Source of the DNA: JADKHC01 sp047600805
GTDB lineage: Bacteria; Verrucomicrobiota; Verrucomicrobiia; Opitutales; Opitutaceae
Assembly (NCBI GenBank): GCA_047600805.1
Contig: JASGKG010000001.1
Span: 372,001 to 436,000 of the forward strand
Length of the DNA: 64,000 nt
Direction: 5' to 3'
Positions within the stretch are counted from its first letter, which is position 1. Every line of letters begins with the position of its first letter. Shown here piece by piece: positions 26,801 through 34,256 of this stretch. The notes beneath the pieces were generated by a model. That model had not been told where the DNA came from. It searched no databases and saw only the letters and a program-made list of their open reading frames with translations. The translations under genes and the position numbers were made by a program.

Positions 26801-27098
26801 ATTTCGCCTCGGTAATGAGCTGGCAGAGGTTTTGATAACCGGTGCGTGAAGCGACGAGCAGGGGGACGACGCTGCCGTCCTCCATCGTGATTTCCGCGCC
26901 GACACGCGGCTGAACTGAGAAATTGTTTTCCTGCGCCGCACCGTAGAAGCGGGGTGCGCCGTAAACACCATCGCGATCGAGTAAGGCCATCGCGGGCAGC
27001 CCCGCATCGTGTGCGGCACGATAAACATCCTCCGGGATCGATCCTCCGCGAAGAAAGCTGAAAGCGCTTCGCGCATGAAGTTCGACGTAGGCGCTCAT
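23829..27098 (-). CDS. dnaE2: Error-prone DNA polymerase DnaE2
   Basis: The 1089-residue C-family polymerase starts with a PHP domain (YVELHARSAFSFLRGGS). The palm has the catalytic run PDIDLDFPSGERRERVI, and GRGSAANSAVCYMLGIT is the usual polymerase-III-alpha motif. Its C-terminal OB fold and short tail, without a beta-clamp-rich end, match DnaE2 rather than DnaE1. DnaE2 is the translesion polymerase of the ImuA-ImuB-DnaE2 mutasome. A segment near residues 107-145 (LTHRIPGRADGPSSAADN onward) is foreign-looking and coincides with a repeat-like DNA insertion. Confidence 0.95.
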   Translation of the reverse strand: MSAYVELHARSAFSFLRGGSIPEDVYRAAHDAGLPAMALLDRDGVYGAPRFYGAAQENNFSVQPRVGAEITMEDGSVVPLLVASRTGYQNLCQLITEAKLTERTPLTHRIPGRADGPSSAADNAEHYPYPQTPKLDNDPTERKRPCFATWDELARFSEGLIALTGDEEGPVHRAWRTAGAEAASAALQKLTAILGDDNVFVELQRHRIRGEERENKFLIDLAATHNLPLLATGGVNYAVLQHRIVADVFTCLRLHTTLDAAGRNLEINAQRHVKPARIMHELFHDLPEALENSVRLNERLEFTLENLGYQFPTYNTPHGESMDTFLRDKTFACATKKIGSLSPTLVKQLNRELELIARLKFSGYFLIVWDICDWARQQGILVQGRGSAANSAVCYMLGITAVNPVKHRLLFDRFLNDSRVGKDGKPSWPDIDLDFPSGERRERVIQEVYDRYGRRGAAMTANVITYRGRSTIREVGKVLGFGDDALDRFSSLYANGDFPQTLGLQQQLKMAGIAAHHPRAAAMVELNYYFTRGLPRHLGQHSGGMVICQGQLDKVVPLEPATMTDRSVCQWDKDDCENLGIVKIDFLGLGMMAVLQETVELCRTRPDGPRNLDDIPDNAPNIYEKIRAADTVGVFQIESRAQMATLPRFKPKNLYDLAMQVSIVRPGPITGNLVHPLIRRRDGLEKPDYIDDSVKHLLEPILSRTMGVILFQEQMLEISMTLAKFTGAEAEELRRAMGFTKGTDRLTKALTKLTAALHKQGYNENVVQKIVHSATSFAAYGFPESHAIGFAMLAYSSTWLKFNRPAEFYASLLNNQPMGFYSAATLLQDAKRGDCKLKVNTVCVQRSDWNCTVEDAHTIRIGLRYVKGLHEAAAQQLLATRREKPFTSMDDFLRRTDFNPAERRALAAVGALNCLAVHRRAAMWKVEAAWSEDESLFRYFGISEDDSSPLPAMSPTERLGADFRGLGLTAGKHPMAQMRNRLPDVTRAADLKDIANGSRIVVAGSVICRQRPGTAKGFVFISLEDETGIANAVVIPAMFERHRLTITQEPALKITGVLQNVSGVIHVKAERIEALQEADLPTQASHDFH
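26660..26800. repeat. Repeat-like insertion inside dnaE2
   Basis: The DNA encoding the extra segment contains GCGGATGAGGGGCCATCCGC followed by CCTACC. On the other strand this is a GGTAGGGCGG palindrome like those in hrpB and at 27150. It lies between conserved EAKLTERT and ATWDELARFSEGLIALTG and keeps the frame open. Confidence 0.5.
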
Positions 27099-27149
27099 GG
27101 CGAAGATTCAGAGGCAGGACGATCCCGCCGGCTCGTCCGCCTACGTTGC

Positions 27150-27232
27150 TTCAAAAATGTCTGGCTAAAACGGACGGCCCGGCGGTCCGTCCCTACCGGC
27201 GCTGCCGCGCCACCATCTAAAGGAAGGGTGTT
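27150..27232. repeat. Palindromic GGTAGGG-type repeat
   Basis: GGACGGcccggcggtCCGTCC followed by CTACC lies in the 138-bp gap between imuB and dnaE2. It is another member of the dispersed family, here in its usual intergenic place, inside the operon. Confidence 0.55.
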
Positions 27233-27236
27233 TTTC

Positions 27237-28694
27237 TTAGTCATATTCCCCTTCGATTAAAAACGCTTCGTTGACTTGGATCAGGCGATAGAGGCCACCC
27301 TCGGCGAGCGCGATGTCCCATTCGAGCCGCGACCAAGCGCGGTCGGGTTGCCACCAGTCGCCGCTGCTGCGCCAGGGGCCGTGAATCGATTCTATAGCTC
27401 CGTGAAAAGGTTCGGCCCAGAGATAAGTAGGCTTGCTTCCGGTGAACTCGAGCTTTGCGGGCAGCGGCGGACGAAAACGGCGCAGCGGCAGACCTGACGG
27501 TGCATGCAAGGCGGGCTCGCCAGCAGGCGGAATGACAGTGAGCGGTGGGCTAAGTTTTACGGCATCAGGTCGGTGTGAGTCTTCGAGGAGCGGCATGCCG
27601 ACCCGATCAGAACCGACAACGGCCACGACGCGCGCGAGCGTTTCGGCGAAGCCATGCGGATCGCGCAGGCCGGTTTCGAAAAGGCCCTGCTGGCGAACCA
27701 GCGGACGCGCGGGCAGCAGCCGAAGCTTTACGGCGGCGATCGACGAAGCGGTTTGCACCGACTCGAGGTGCGTGTGCAGCGCGCGAAACAAAATCTCCAC
27801 ATCGCCAGTGGGCTCGGGCAGGCGGAAGCGCCGGGCATGCTGTGTGTCGTCTTCCAAGCGCAGCGTGAGCTCGATTTCGACGGCGACAAACTGCGCGGCG
27901 CGCAGCTCCAGTGTGAGTCGATCGAGAAAACGCCGAAGCAGGAACAACAACGGCTCGAGCGTTTCGACGGCGTCTTCGAACTCGAAGTCGGCGGAAAAAG
28001 TTTGTGGTGCTGCGACAAGATTGAGCGGCCGTTCGTTGCCGCCGGTGGCGCGTTTCCAGAAGGCAAGTCCTTCCGCGCCGAAGCGCCGGACAATTTCATC
28101 GCGCGGCAGACGTGTGAAATCGCCGATTGTGCGCAGGCCCCAATCGCCAAACACCGAGGCAAGTTCCGGCGAAGGAGCGGCGGCCGAAAGCGGCAGTGGC
28201 GTGAGAAACGCTTCTTCGTCGCGGATGCGCAAAACGGACTTGGCGACGCGGCCGGCGTAAAGAGCGAGCAGGGGGGTGCGACCGATGCCGGCGCTGGCGG
28301 GCAGGCCGAGCATGATAAGTTGCGCGACCGCCTCCGTCACGCGGGGAACGTGTTGTGCAGAATCGAGCCCACGCAAATCGATAGTGCAAATTCCTGGTTC
28401 GGTATTTTCGATGGCTGGCGCAACGGTGAATCCTGCGGCAAGCACGACGCGCGTTGCTTCGATTTCGGCCTCAGGTTGGCGCGTGCGAATGAGAAGCGAT
28501 CCGCACCGAGCGACGGCCTGCGGGGCGGTCATGCTCAGGCTGACACCAGCGGCGCGGGCTGGGCGATTGGCGGCGAGGATCAGCGATTTTTTGCGCGTGC
28601 CGTCGAAGAGTGCCGCTGGCCGGCCAGCCGCTTCGGGCTCGTTGCGGAGCACGGCGTGGAGTGCGAAATCGGCGATGTGCAGGACGGCAAACAT
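27237..28694 (-). CDS. imuB: ImuB, Y-family polymerase-like mutasome subunit
   Basis: The 485-residue protein has a Y-polymerase fold but an ImuB-type N-terminus (LHIADFALHAVLRNEPEAAGRPAAL). There is no DxD-F-(Y/F)-A-x-V-E active site, so it is probably inactive as a polymerase. It carries the little-finger region, and a C-terminal tail ends ... YRLIQVNEAFLIEGEYD. ImuB links DnaE2 to the sliding clamp and ImuA. It lies 62 bp downstream of imuA. Confidence 0.93.
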   Translation of the reverse strand: MFAVLHIADFALHAVLRNEPEAAGRPAALFDGTRKKSLILAANRPARAAGVSLSMTAPQAVARCGSLLIRTRQPEAEIEATRVVLAAGFTVAPAIENTEPGICTIDLRGLDSAQHVPRVTEAVAQLIMLGLPASAGIGRTPLLALYAGRVAKSVLRIRDEEAFLTPLPLSAAAPSPELASVFGDWGLRTIGDFTRLPRDEIVRRFGAEGLAFWKRATGGNERPLNLVAAPQTFSADFEFEDAVETLEPLLFLLRRFLDRLTLELRAAQFVAVEIELTLRLEDDTQHARRFRLPEPTGDVEILFRALHTHLESVQTASSIAAVKLRLLPARPLVRQQGLFETGLRDPHGFAETLARVVAVVGSDRVGMPLLEDSHRPDAVKLSPPLTVIPPAGEPALHAPSGLPLRRFRPPLPAKLEFTGSKPTYLWAEPFHGAIESIHGPWRSSGDWWQPDRAWSRLEWDIALAEGGLYRLIQVNEAFLIEGEYD

Positions 28695-28699
28695 GAGGA

Positions 28700-28745
28700 C
28701 GAGTTTTCAACCGCGAATGGACGCAAATAGACGCGAATAAATGTG
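28700..28745. repeat. Short AACCGCGAAT-type repeat
   Basis: AACCGCGAATGGACGCAAAT followed by AGACGCGAATAAATG lies in the imuA-imuB gap. It is one arm of the degenerate A-rich palindromic repeats seen at 6785, 10900 and 47774. Confidence 0.5.
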
Positions 28746-28756
28746 ACGATTCAGGC

Positions 28757-29407
28757 TTAACCTGCTGCGGCGACCTGCAGTCGTTGGCGTTGAACGGCAG
28801 GCTTTAGGCTGGCGATCAGGCTGGGGCGTTCATTTTCGAGCGCGGAAGCGCGGTGCGGTTGTTCCAGCACCAACCGCAACATCGCGCTAGGAACAATCGC
28901 AAACGGCGTCTCGATCAGGAGCGGTACACCGCTTTGCTCGGCGGCGCGTTGGAGTCGATACCACGAGGTCGAAGGCTCGCGGCGCAGTTCGCGCTCGGGC
29001 AGGCCGCGCACGTCGACCACCGTGAGGCCGAAGTTGGCGTCGCGCGTAAGGAAATCGGCGACTTGCATGACCTCCTGCAACGTGTGGCAGCGCACCCAGA
29101 CGATATGAGCGAGCGCGTCCTGGGCGAACGATTGCGGATCAAAGGTGTCAGCGCCGTCGACCAGCGCCACGCGCAACTGTTGCTGGCGACACGACTCGAG
29201 GATGCGCGCGAGCGTCAGCGTACCGCCGCAACTTGGTGCGCGGCAGACAATCTCGGTGATCGCCCCCGCAGGCAGACCGCCTGTGGCTGTATCGATGCCG
29301 CGAATACCCGTGGCGACGCGTCGGCCTTCTGCAACCGGCGTCGCATCGGGAAAGCGGCGGGCGAGGAGGTCGCGCAAGGCGGAGAGTTTTTCGGCAGCGG
29401 CGGGCAT
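28757..29407 (-). CDS. imuA: ImuA, RecA-like mutasome protein
   Basis: The 216-residue protein has a RecA-like core but a degraded Walker A (EIVCRAPSCGGTLTL), as usual for ImuA. A Walker-B-like strand LTVVDVRGLPERELRREPS and the short C-terminus also fit. ImuA binds ImuB in the DnaE2 translesion mutasome. It is 27 bp downstream of lexA and 62 bp upstream of imuB. Confidence 0.92.
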   Translation of the reverse strand: MPAAAEKLSALRDLLARRFPDATPVAEGRRVATGIRGIDTATGGLPAGAITEIVCRAPSCGGTLTLARILESCRQQQLRVALVDGADTFDPQSFAQDALAHIVWVRCHTLQEVMQVADFLTRDANFGLTVVDVRGLPERELRREPSTSWYRLQRAAEQSGVPLLIETPFAIVPSAMLRLVLEQPHRASALENERPSLIASLKPAVQRQRLQVAAAG

Positions 29408-29434
29408 GGGCGCTTGGTTCTCATGATTACGCGT

Positions 29435-30037
29435 TTAAGCGTGCGGTCGGAGCAGCCCGGCCATGACACCCTGGATAACGAGTTCGCGCGCGGGAATGAG
29501 ATCGGGATAACGCGGATTTTCCGCGCGCAGAAACGGCTGGCCGTGCTGAATGAGAAAACGTTTCAACGTCGATTCTCCGTCGATCAAGGCCGCGACGATG
29601 TCGCCGGCGCGCGGCTCGCGATTGACGAGGAAAACCACATCGCCGTCGAGGATGCCCGCGCCTGTCATCGAGTCGCCGCGCACGGTGAGCGCGAAGAGAG
29701 AAGCGTTGGCCCGCAGACCGAGGGCAATCGGATCGATCGCGACGTGGCGGTCGGGCTCTTGCACGGCGTCGACGGGCAGGCCGGCGGGAATGGTGCCGTA
29801 GAGTGGGACGGCGGTGAACGAGGGATTGTGCAGGGTGGGTGCGGTGAAGCCGCGGGCCTTTCCGGGACGCCGACTGAGCGCGCCTTTTTTTTCCAGCGCC
29901 TGCAGATGCCGCGTGACGGCGAACGGGCTGGCGAAACCGAAATGGGCCTGAATCTCGCGCAACGTCGGCGGCAGGCCGTGCTTGCGCTGGTGCGCGTGCA
30001 CGTAATCGAGGACCTGCTGTTGCCGCTTCGTTAACAT
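29435..30037 (-). CDS. lexA: LexA repressor
   Basis: The 200-residue protein has an N-terminal winged helix-turn-helix (LTKRQQQVLDYVHAHQ, then PPTLREIQAHFGFASPFAVTRHLQ). The cleavage site is Ala-Gly in GTIPAGLP, and the self-cleaving serine and lysine are in GDSMTGAGI and ESTLKRF. It represses the SOS genes until RecA filaments stimulate self-cleavage. The start at 30037 gives MLTKRQQ; a frame-open extension of 12 residues overlaps the operator and is unlikely. It leads the imuA-imuB-dnaE2-EndoQ operon. Confidence 0.96.
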   Translation of the reverse strand: MLTKRQQQVLDYVHAHQRKHGLPPTLREIQAHFGFASPFAVTRHLQALEKKGALSRRPGKARGFTAPTLHNPSFTAVPLYGTIPAGLPVDAVQEPDRHVAIDPIALGLRANASLFALTVRGDSMTGAGILDGDVVFLVNREPRAGDIVAALIDGESTLKRFLIQHGQPFLRAENPRYPDLIPARELVIQGVMAGLLRPHA

Positions 30038-30057
30038 AGTGTGCAAATGAACACTAT
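30036..30057. promoter_or_regulatory. Probable LexA box at lexA
   Basis: ATAGTGT (30036-30042) and ACACTAT (30051-30057) form a perfect 7-bp inverted repeat around an 8-base centre. Inside it, TGTGC-AAAT-GAACA (30040-30053) has one mismatch to the TGTTC-N4-GAACA motif that I recall for Verrucomicrobia LexA. It touches the lexA start codon, so LexA would control its own operon. Confidence 0.7.
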
Positions 30058-30130
30058 CGGCCGCGAGATGCAATCGCTGTTTGCAGGCGTGTGCGTAAGT
30101 CGCGAGTGGAGCGCAGTTGCGGTTAAAAAT

Positions 30131-30166
30131 AAAAAAGCCGGCCTCCCGGAAATCCGAGAAGCCGGC
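30131..30166 (-). terminator. Terminator of the alpha-galactosidase gene
   Basis: GCCGGCTTCTCGG pairs with CCGGGAGGCCGGC (two mismatches). The minus strand continues with TTTTTTATTTTT. It lies 16 bases past the stop of the gene ending at 30182. Confidence 0.85.
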
Positions 30167-30181
30167 GCGAAAAGTGAGCGT

Positions 30182-31393
30182 TTATTTTGCCGGTGCTTCT
30201 TTGATCGGTTTCAGGCGAAGGAAGGCGACGTCGTGGGAGTCCAGATGTTTAGTGAACGGCTTTTCGTTCGTGCCGACATCTTTTTTGTCCCAGATATCGT
30301 GGATCTGGCGTTTGCCTTCGATGAACCACATGTGACGGAAATCGAGGCTGAGGTCGGCGGCTTTGTCGCCGGTGTTGAGCAGCGCGATGGCCCAGTCGCC
30401 GTTGGCGAGCTCACGCACCCAGATTTCTTTTCCTGGCTCACTACGGAAGCGCCAGCCTTCTTTGCCGGCGGAATCCTGGTCGATGGCGAGAGCTTCGCGG
30501 TCGGTCATGACGGCGAGAATCTCGGGCGAGAGTTTGCGAACGTCGGCGCCCGCCATGAGCGGAGCGGCGAGCATGCACCACATCGAAAAATGCGCGCGAG
30601 ATTCGGCAAAGGTGAGTTCCTCGCGGCCGACTTCGAGCATGTCGGGATCGTTCCAGTGGCCAGGACCGGCGTATTTGCCGATGCCGTTGTTTTGGCCGTC
30701 GGCGGGCTGCACGAGCGAGTATTGCAGATCGACGATGTTTTTCCAACCGCGTTCCCAACGCTGCACGCACTCGTAGCACGCATGGATGTCGCCGGTGGTG
30801 CGCCAGAGGTGACCGACATCTTTGGCCCATTCCCATGGTTTGCTACCGCCCCATTCGCAGATGCTGAAAACGACCGGGCGCTTCGCGGCGTAAAGCGCAT
30901 CGCGCATCGTAGTGTAGGCTTCGCGCGCATCGCGTGTGCCGGTGTAGCACCAGTCGTATTTGAGATAATCGACGCCCCACGAGGCGAACATCAGCGCATC
31001 CTGATATTCGTGGCCCTGGCTGCCGGGATAACCGCCGCAGGTTTTCGAGCCTGCGCAGCTGTAGATGCCAAATTTAAAACCGCGGTCGTGCAGGTAATCG
31101 CCGAGCGCCTTCATGCCGCTGGGAAATTTCGCTGGATCTGGCACTAGGTTCCCCTTGGCGTCGCGTTCCATCAATGCCCAGCAGTCGTCGATTACGATGT
31201 AAGTGTAACCGGCGTCGCGCATGCCGTTTTGCACCATCGTATCGGCCGTCTGTTTGATGAGCACTTCGTTGATGTTTTTTGCGAAGGTGTTCCAAGTGTT
31301 GAAACCCATCGGAGGGGTGAGCGCGAGGCCTTCGAACTTTTGGGCCAAGGCGGCTGTCGCGAAGCAGCAGAAGAGAGCGAGGATCTTTTTCAT
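30182..31393 (-). CDS. Alpha-galactosidase (GH27), secreted
   Basis: The 403-residue protein has a signal peptide (cleavage near ALA-QKF) and the GH27 layout. Early LTPPMGFNTWNTF and DDCWA are followed by YLKYDWC with the nucleophile aspartate. FSICEWGG and RTTGDI contain the acid/base aspartate. The C-terminal part is a beta sandwich. GH27 enzymes release alpha-galactose from oligosaccharides and plant galactomannans. It is divergent from the SGNH esterase gene at 31590. Confidence 0.95.
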   Translation of the reverse strand: MKKILALFCCFATAALAQKFEGLALTPPMGFNTWNTFAKNINEVLIKQTADTMVQNGMRDAGYTYIVIDDCWALMERDAKGNLVPDPAKFPSGMKALGDYLHDRGFKFGIYSCAGSKTCGGYPGSQGHEYQDALMFASWGVDYLKYDWCYTGTRDAREAYTTMRDALYAAKRPVVFSICEWGGSKPWEWAKDVGHLWRTTGDIHACYECVQRWERGWKNIVDLQYSLVQPADGQNNGIGKYAGPGHWNDPDMLEVGREELTFAESRAHFSMWCMLAAPLMAGADVRKLSPEILAVMTDREALAIDQDSAGKEGWRFRSEPGKEIWVRELANGDWAIALLNTGDKAADLSLDFRHMWFIEGKRQIHDIWDKKDVGTNEKPFTKHLDSHDVAFLRLKPIKEAPAK

Positions 31394-31589
31394 GTGGGGA
31401 AGGCGGCAGCTAAACGAAACCAAGTGGGGCTGACTATCTTTTCCGCGGGATCGCGCGACGGCGTTTTTCGCTCTTCCTAGGAGGCGGGCAAATTAACTCA
31501 AAAAGAAGTTCTGGGATCTTAAGATGATTGCTTGGAATCGCGGGCGAGGCGGGCGTATGGTGCACGCGTTTTTCACCCCATTACCTCAC

Positions 31590-32360
31590 ATGATTTTTCG
31601 CAGGGTCATTTATTTGTCAGTCGTGCTTGTATCTATGAGCAGTTTCGGAGTTGAAACAGCGATTGCGGAAGAAAAAGCAGTTGCAGAACTTCCGCCGCCG
31701 TCCAGCGACCCTGTCAAACCGGTGCCGCGCGATCGCGATTATCCGTGGATGTCGCTGGCTTTTTGGCAGGGCGCGCACGCGGCCAACTCCGCGGAGGCGG
31801 CAAAAGGGGAGGCCGAGCTGATTTTCCTGGGCGATTCCATCACACAAATGACTCAGTGGAGTGAAAACTGGAAAAAAACCTTCGAAGGCTATCGCTATTT
31901 GAACTTCGGCATTGGCGGCGATCGCACTCAGAACGTACTCTGGCGCTTGGAAAACGGCGAAGTCGGCAAGCTCAAGCCGAAGGTCGTCGTCCTGCTGATC
32001 GGCACGAACAATCTTGGCACGACAACCAATGATCTTGTGGACGTCCCGCGCGGCGTCACCGCCATCGTAAAAAAACTCCGAGACGGTTTCCCTCAAGCAA
32101 AGGTTTTGGTGTTGGGAATTTTCCCGCGCGACGAGAAATCCGACGCGCCGGTTCGCGCGACGATTGGTAAAATCAATGCGGAGCTGAAAAAGCTCGACGA
32201 TGGCAAAACCGTTTTCGTCCGCGACATCGGCAAAGTTTTTCTCGAACCAGATGGGACGCTCTCGACGACTGTATCCCAAGACCACCTACATCTCACTGAG
32301 GAAGGCAACCGCCGCTGGGCGGAAACGCTGGCGCCGCTCGTTCGAGAACTGATGCGCTAA
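31590..32360 (+). CDS. SGNH/GDSL-family lipase-esterase, secreted
   Basis: The 256-residue protein carries the SGNH blocks. Block I is IFLGDSITQM (catalytic serine), block II is FGIGGDRTQNVLW, block III is GTNN, and block V is DHLHL (Asp and His). It resembles platelet-activating-factor acetylhydrolase-like bacterial enzymes that remove acyl groups from sugars. I chose the ATG at 31590 because it begins a signal peptide (IFRRVIYLSVVLVSMSSFG); the frame extends up to 31524. It sits divergent to a GH27 gene, which fits polysaccharide deacylation. Confidence 0.88.
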   Translation: MIFRRVIYLSVVLVSMSSFGVETAIAEEKAVAELPPPSSDPVKPVPRDRDYPWMSLAFWQGAHAANSAEAAKGEAELIFLGDSITQMTQWSENWKKTFEGYRYLNFGIGGDRTQNVLWRLENGEVGKLKPKVVVLLIGTNNLGTTTNDLVDVPRGVTAIVKKLRDGFPQAKVLVLGIFPRDEKSDAPVRATIGKINAELKKLDDGKTVFVRDIGKVFLEPDGTLSTTVSQDHLHLTEEGNRRWAETLAPLVRELMR

Positions 32361-32507
32361 AGGGTAATTTATCCAACAAGGCCGGAGCGGTTTGGTTTCT
32401 CTAACCGGGCGCAAGGAATCCGCCTTGCCATGGTCTAAAATTGTCGGTGTGCTGGCGCCCTCTAAGACGAGGGCATTTGCCCGTATTCGGTGGCCTCTTC
32501 AACTCCT

Positions 32508-34256
32508 ATGAATCCTTCTTCTGGCGGTCGTCTGTTTCAGGAATCCAGCTTTCCGTCGCACGATGGTGCGGCGCTTCATTATCGGCACTGGCCGGCGGCA
32601 GGTCACTCGAAGCAAGCACTGGTGCTCTTCCATCGAGGCCACGAGCATTCCGGACGCTGGCAGGAGACGGTCGATGCGCTTCAGCTGCCGGACGTGCACA
32701 TCTTCGCTTGGGATGCGCGTGGGCACGGCGAATCGCCTGGAGAACGCGGCTCAGCGCGCGATATCGGCGTTCTGGTTGGCGATGTGGATGCGTTCGTTAA
32801 GTACATCAACAACCATCACGGCATTGCCTTCGAGGACATGATCGTGGTCGCGCACAGTGTGGGTGCGGTGATCGCGGCGGCGTGGGTGCATGATTATGCA
32901 CCGCCGATTCGCGGGTTGGTACTCGCCACGCCGGCGTTGCGCGTGAAACTTTATGTGCCATTTGCGGTTCCTCTGCTGCGGTTGAAAGAAATGCTGTTCG
33001 GGCCGGGCTATGTGAGAAGTTACGTGAAGTCACACATGCTCACACACGATCCCGAGCAGGCGAAGCTTCACGCGGCGGACGAAAAAATTTTCCGCGAGAT
33101 CGCGGTTAATATTCTGCTCGATCTTCATGATACCGGTGCACGACTAGCGGAGGATGCCGGGGCGATCCGTGTGCCGACGCTCATGTTTGCTGGCGGGGCG
33201 GATTGGGTGGTCGACAACAAGATCCAGGAAAAATTCATGCAGCGTCTGGGCAGTTCGGATAAGGCGCTCGCGCTGCTGCCGGGCTTCCATCACGCGGTTT
33301 TTCACGAGACGGACCGCCGTCTGGTGACCGATCAAATTCGGCAGTTTGCGGTGCGAATTTTTGCAGCGCCACCAACGGTGCTCCCCAGCTTGCTCGATGC
33401 GGACAAAACGGGTTATACGAAAAACGAATTCGATGCGCTCCAGGGCGAGCCGCGAACTTTGCGGGCGATGTTTCGGCGGACGTTTTTCGCGACTTTTGGG
33501 CGCATGAGCAAGGGAATCGCCTTAGGCCTGCGAAGTGGTTTTGATTCGGGCGAAACGCTGGACTACGTTTATGAGAACAAGCCGCGTGGCTTTACGCGTT
33601 TTGGGCGGATGGTTGATCGAGTTTATCTCGAGTCGCCAGGCTGGACGGGAATTCGCATCCGCCGCCAGCACCTCGAGTCGATGCTGCGCGAGGCGATCCT
33701 TGAGCAGCACAAGGCCGGGCAAGCTGTCCACATCCTTGACGCTGCTTGTGGAGGCGGTCGCTATGTGATGGAGACGCTGGCCACGGTGCGCGAAGTGCCT
33801 GCGACGGCGCTGCTGCGCGACTATCGTCAGCAGAATCTCGACGTCGCCGAGAAGCGCCGCGCAGAGCTTGGGCTCGATGGTGTGAAGCTCGCGTTGGGCA
33901 ACGCCTTTGATCGGTCGTCCTACGATGCCAAAGCGAAACGACCCACCATTGGAGTCATCTCAGGTTTGCTCGAACTCTTTCCGGGTAACGATGCGCCCAA
34001 GACGCTGCTCCAAGTGTTCAGCGAACTGATCCCGCCCGGTGGCATCCTCATTTATACTAACCAGCCTTGGCACCCACAACTGAAGTTCATTGCGGGTGTG
34101 TTGCGCAATCGCGAGGGCAAGCCGTGGATCATGCGGCGGCGCACGCAGGCCGAGATGGACGAATTGGTGCGCGCGGCTGGTTTTGTGAAAGAAGCGCAGC
34201 TGACGGATCGCTGGGGGATTTTCACGGTTTCGCGTGCGCGTCGTGTTGCGTCATGA
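32508..34256 (+). CDS. Alpha/beta hydrolase fused to class I methyltransferase
   Basis: The 582-residue protein has two domains. Residues about 1-290 form an alpha/beta hydrolase of monoacylglycerol-lipase type (LFHRGHEHSGRW, then the nucleophile motif VAHSVGAV, a late D in GGADWVV and H in GFHHAVFHE). Residues about 350-580 form a SAM-dependent methyltransferase (glycine motif ILDAACGGGRYVMETL, then a motif II strand and NQPWHPQ). Such fusions occur with phospholipid genes, and here the next gene is a PAP2-phosphatase fusion. The substrate is unknown. I use the ATG at 32508 instead of a GTG at 32490. The stop overlaps the next start (ATGA). Confidence 0.88.
   Translation: MNPSSGGRLFQESSFPSHDGAALHYRHWPAAGHSKQALVLFHRGHEHSGRWQETVDALQLPDVHIFAWDARGHGESPGERGSARDIGVLVGDVDAFVKYINNHHGIAFEDMIVVAHSVGAVIAAAWVHDYAPPIRGLVLATPALRVKLYVPFAVPLLRLKEMLFGPGYVRSYVKSHMLTHDPEQAKLHAADEKIFREIAVNILLDLHDTGARLAEDAGAIRVPTLMFAGGADWVVDNKIQEKFMQRLGSSDKALALLPGFHHAVFHETDRRLVTDQIRQFAVRIFAAPPTVLPSLLDADKTGYTKNEFDALQGEPRTLRAMFRRTFFATFGRMSKGIALGLRSGFDSGETLDYVYENKPRGFTRFGRMVDRVYLESPGWTGIRIRRQHLESMLREAILEQHKAGQAVHILDAACGGGRYVMETLATVREVPATALLRDYRQQNLDVAEKRRAELGLDGVKLALGNAFDRSSYDAKAKRPTIGVISGLLELFPGNDAPKTLLQVFSELIPPGGILIYTNQPWHPQLKFIAGVLRNREGKPWIMRRRTQAEMDELVRAAGFVKEAQLTDRWGIFTVSRARRVAS

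Noticed and set aside
27654..28730. A 358-residue plus-strand frame opposite imuB
   Set aside because: It is a shadow of imuB, whose motifs and operon position are clear; GC-rich codon use opens the opposite strand.
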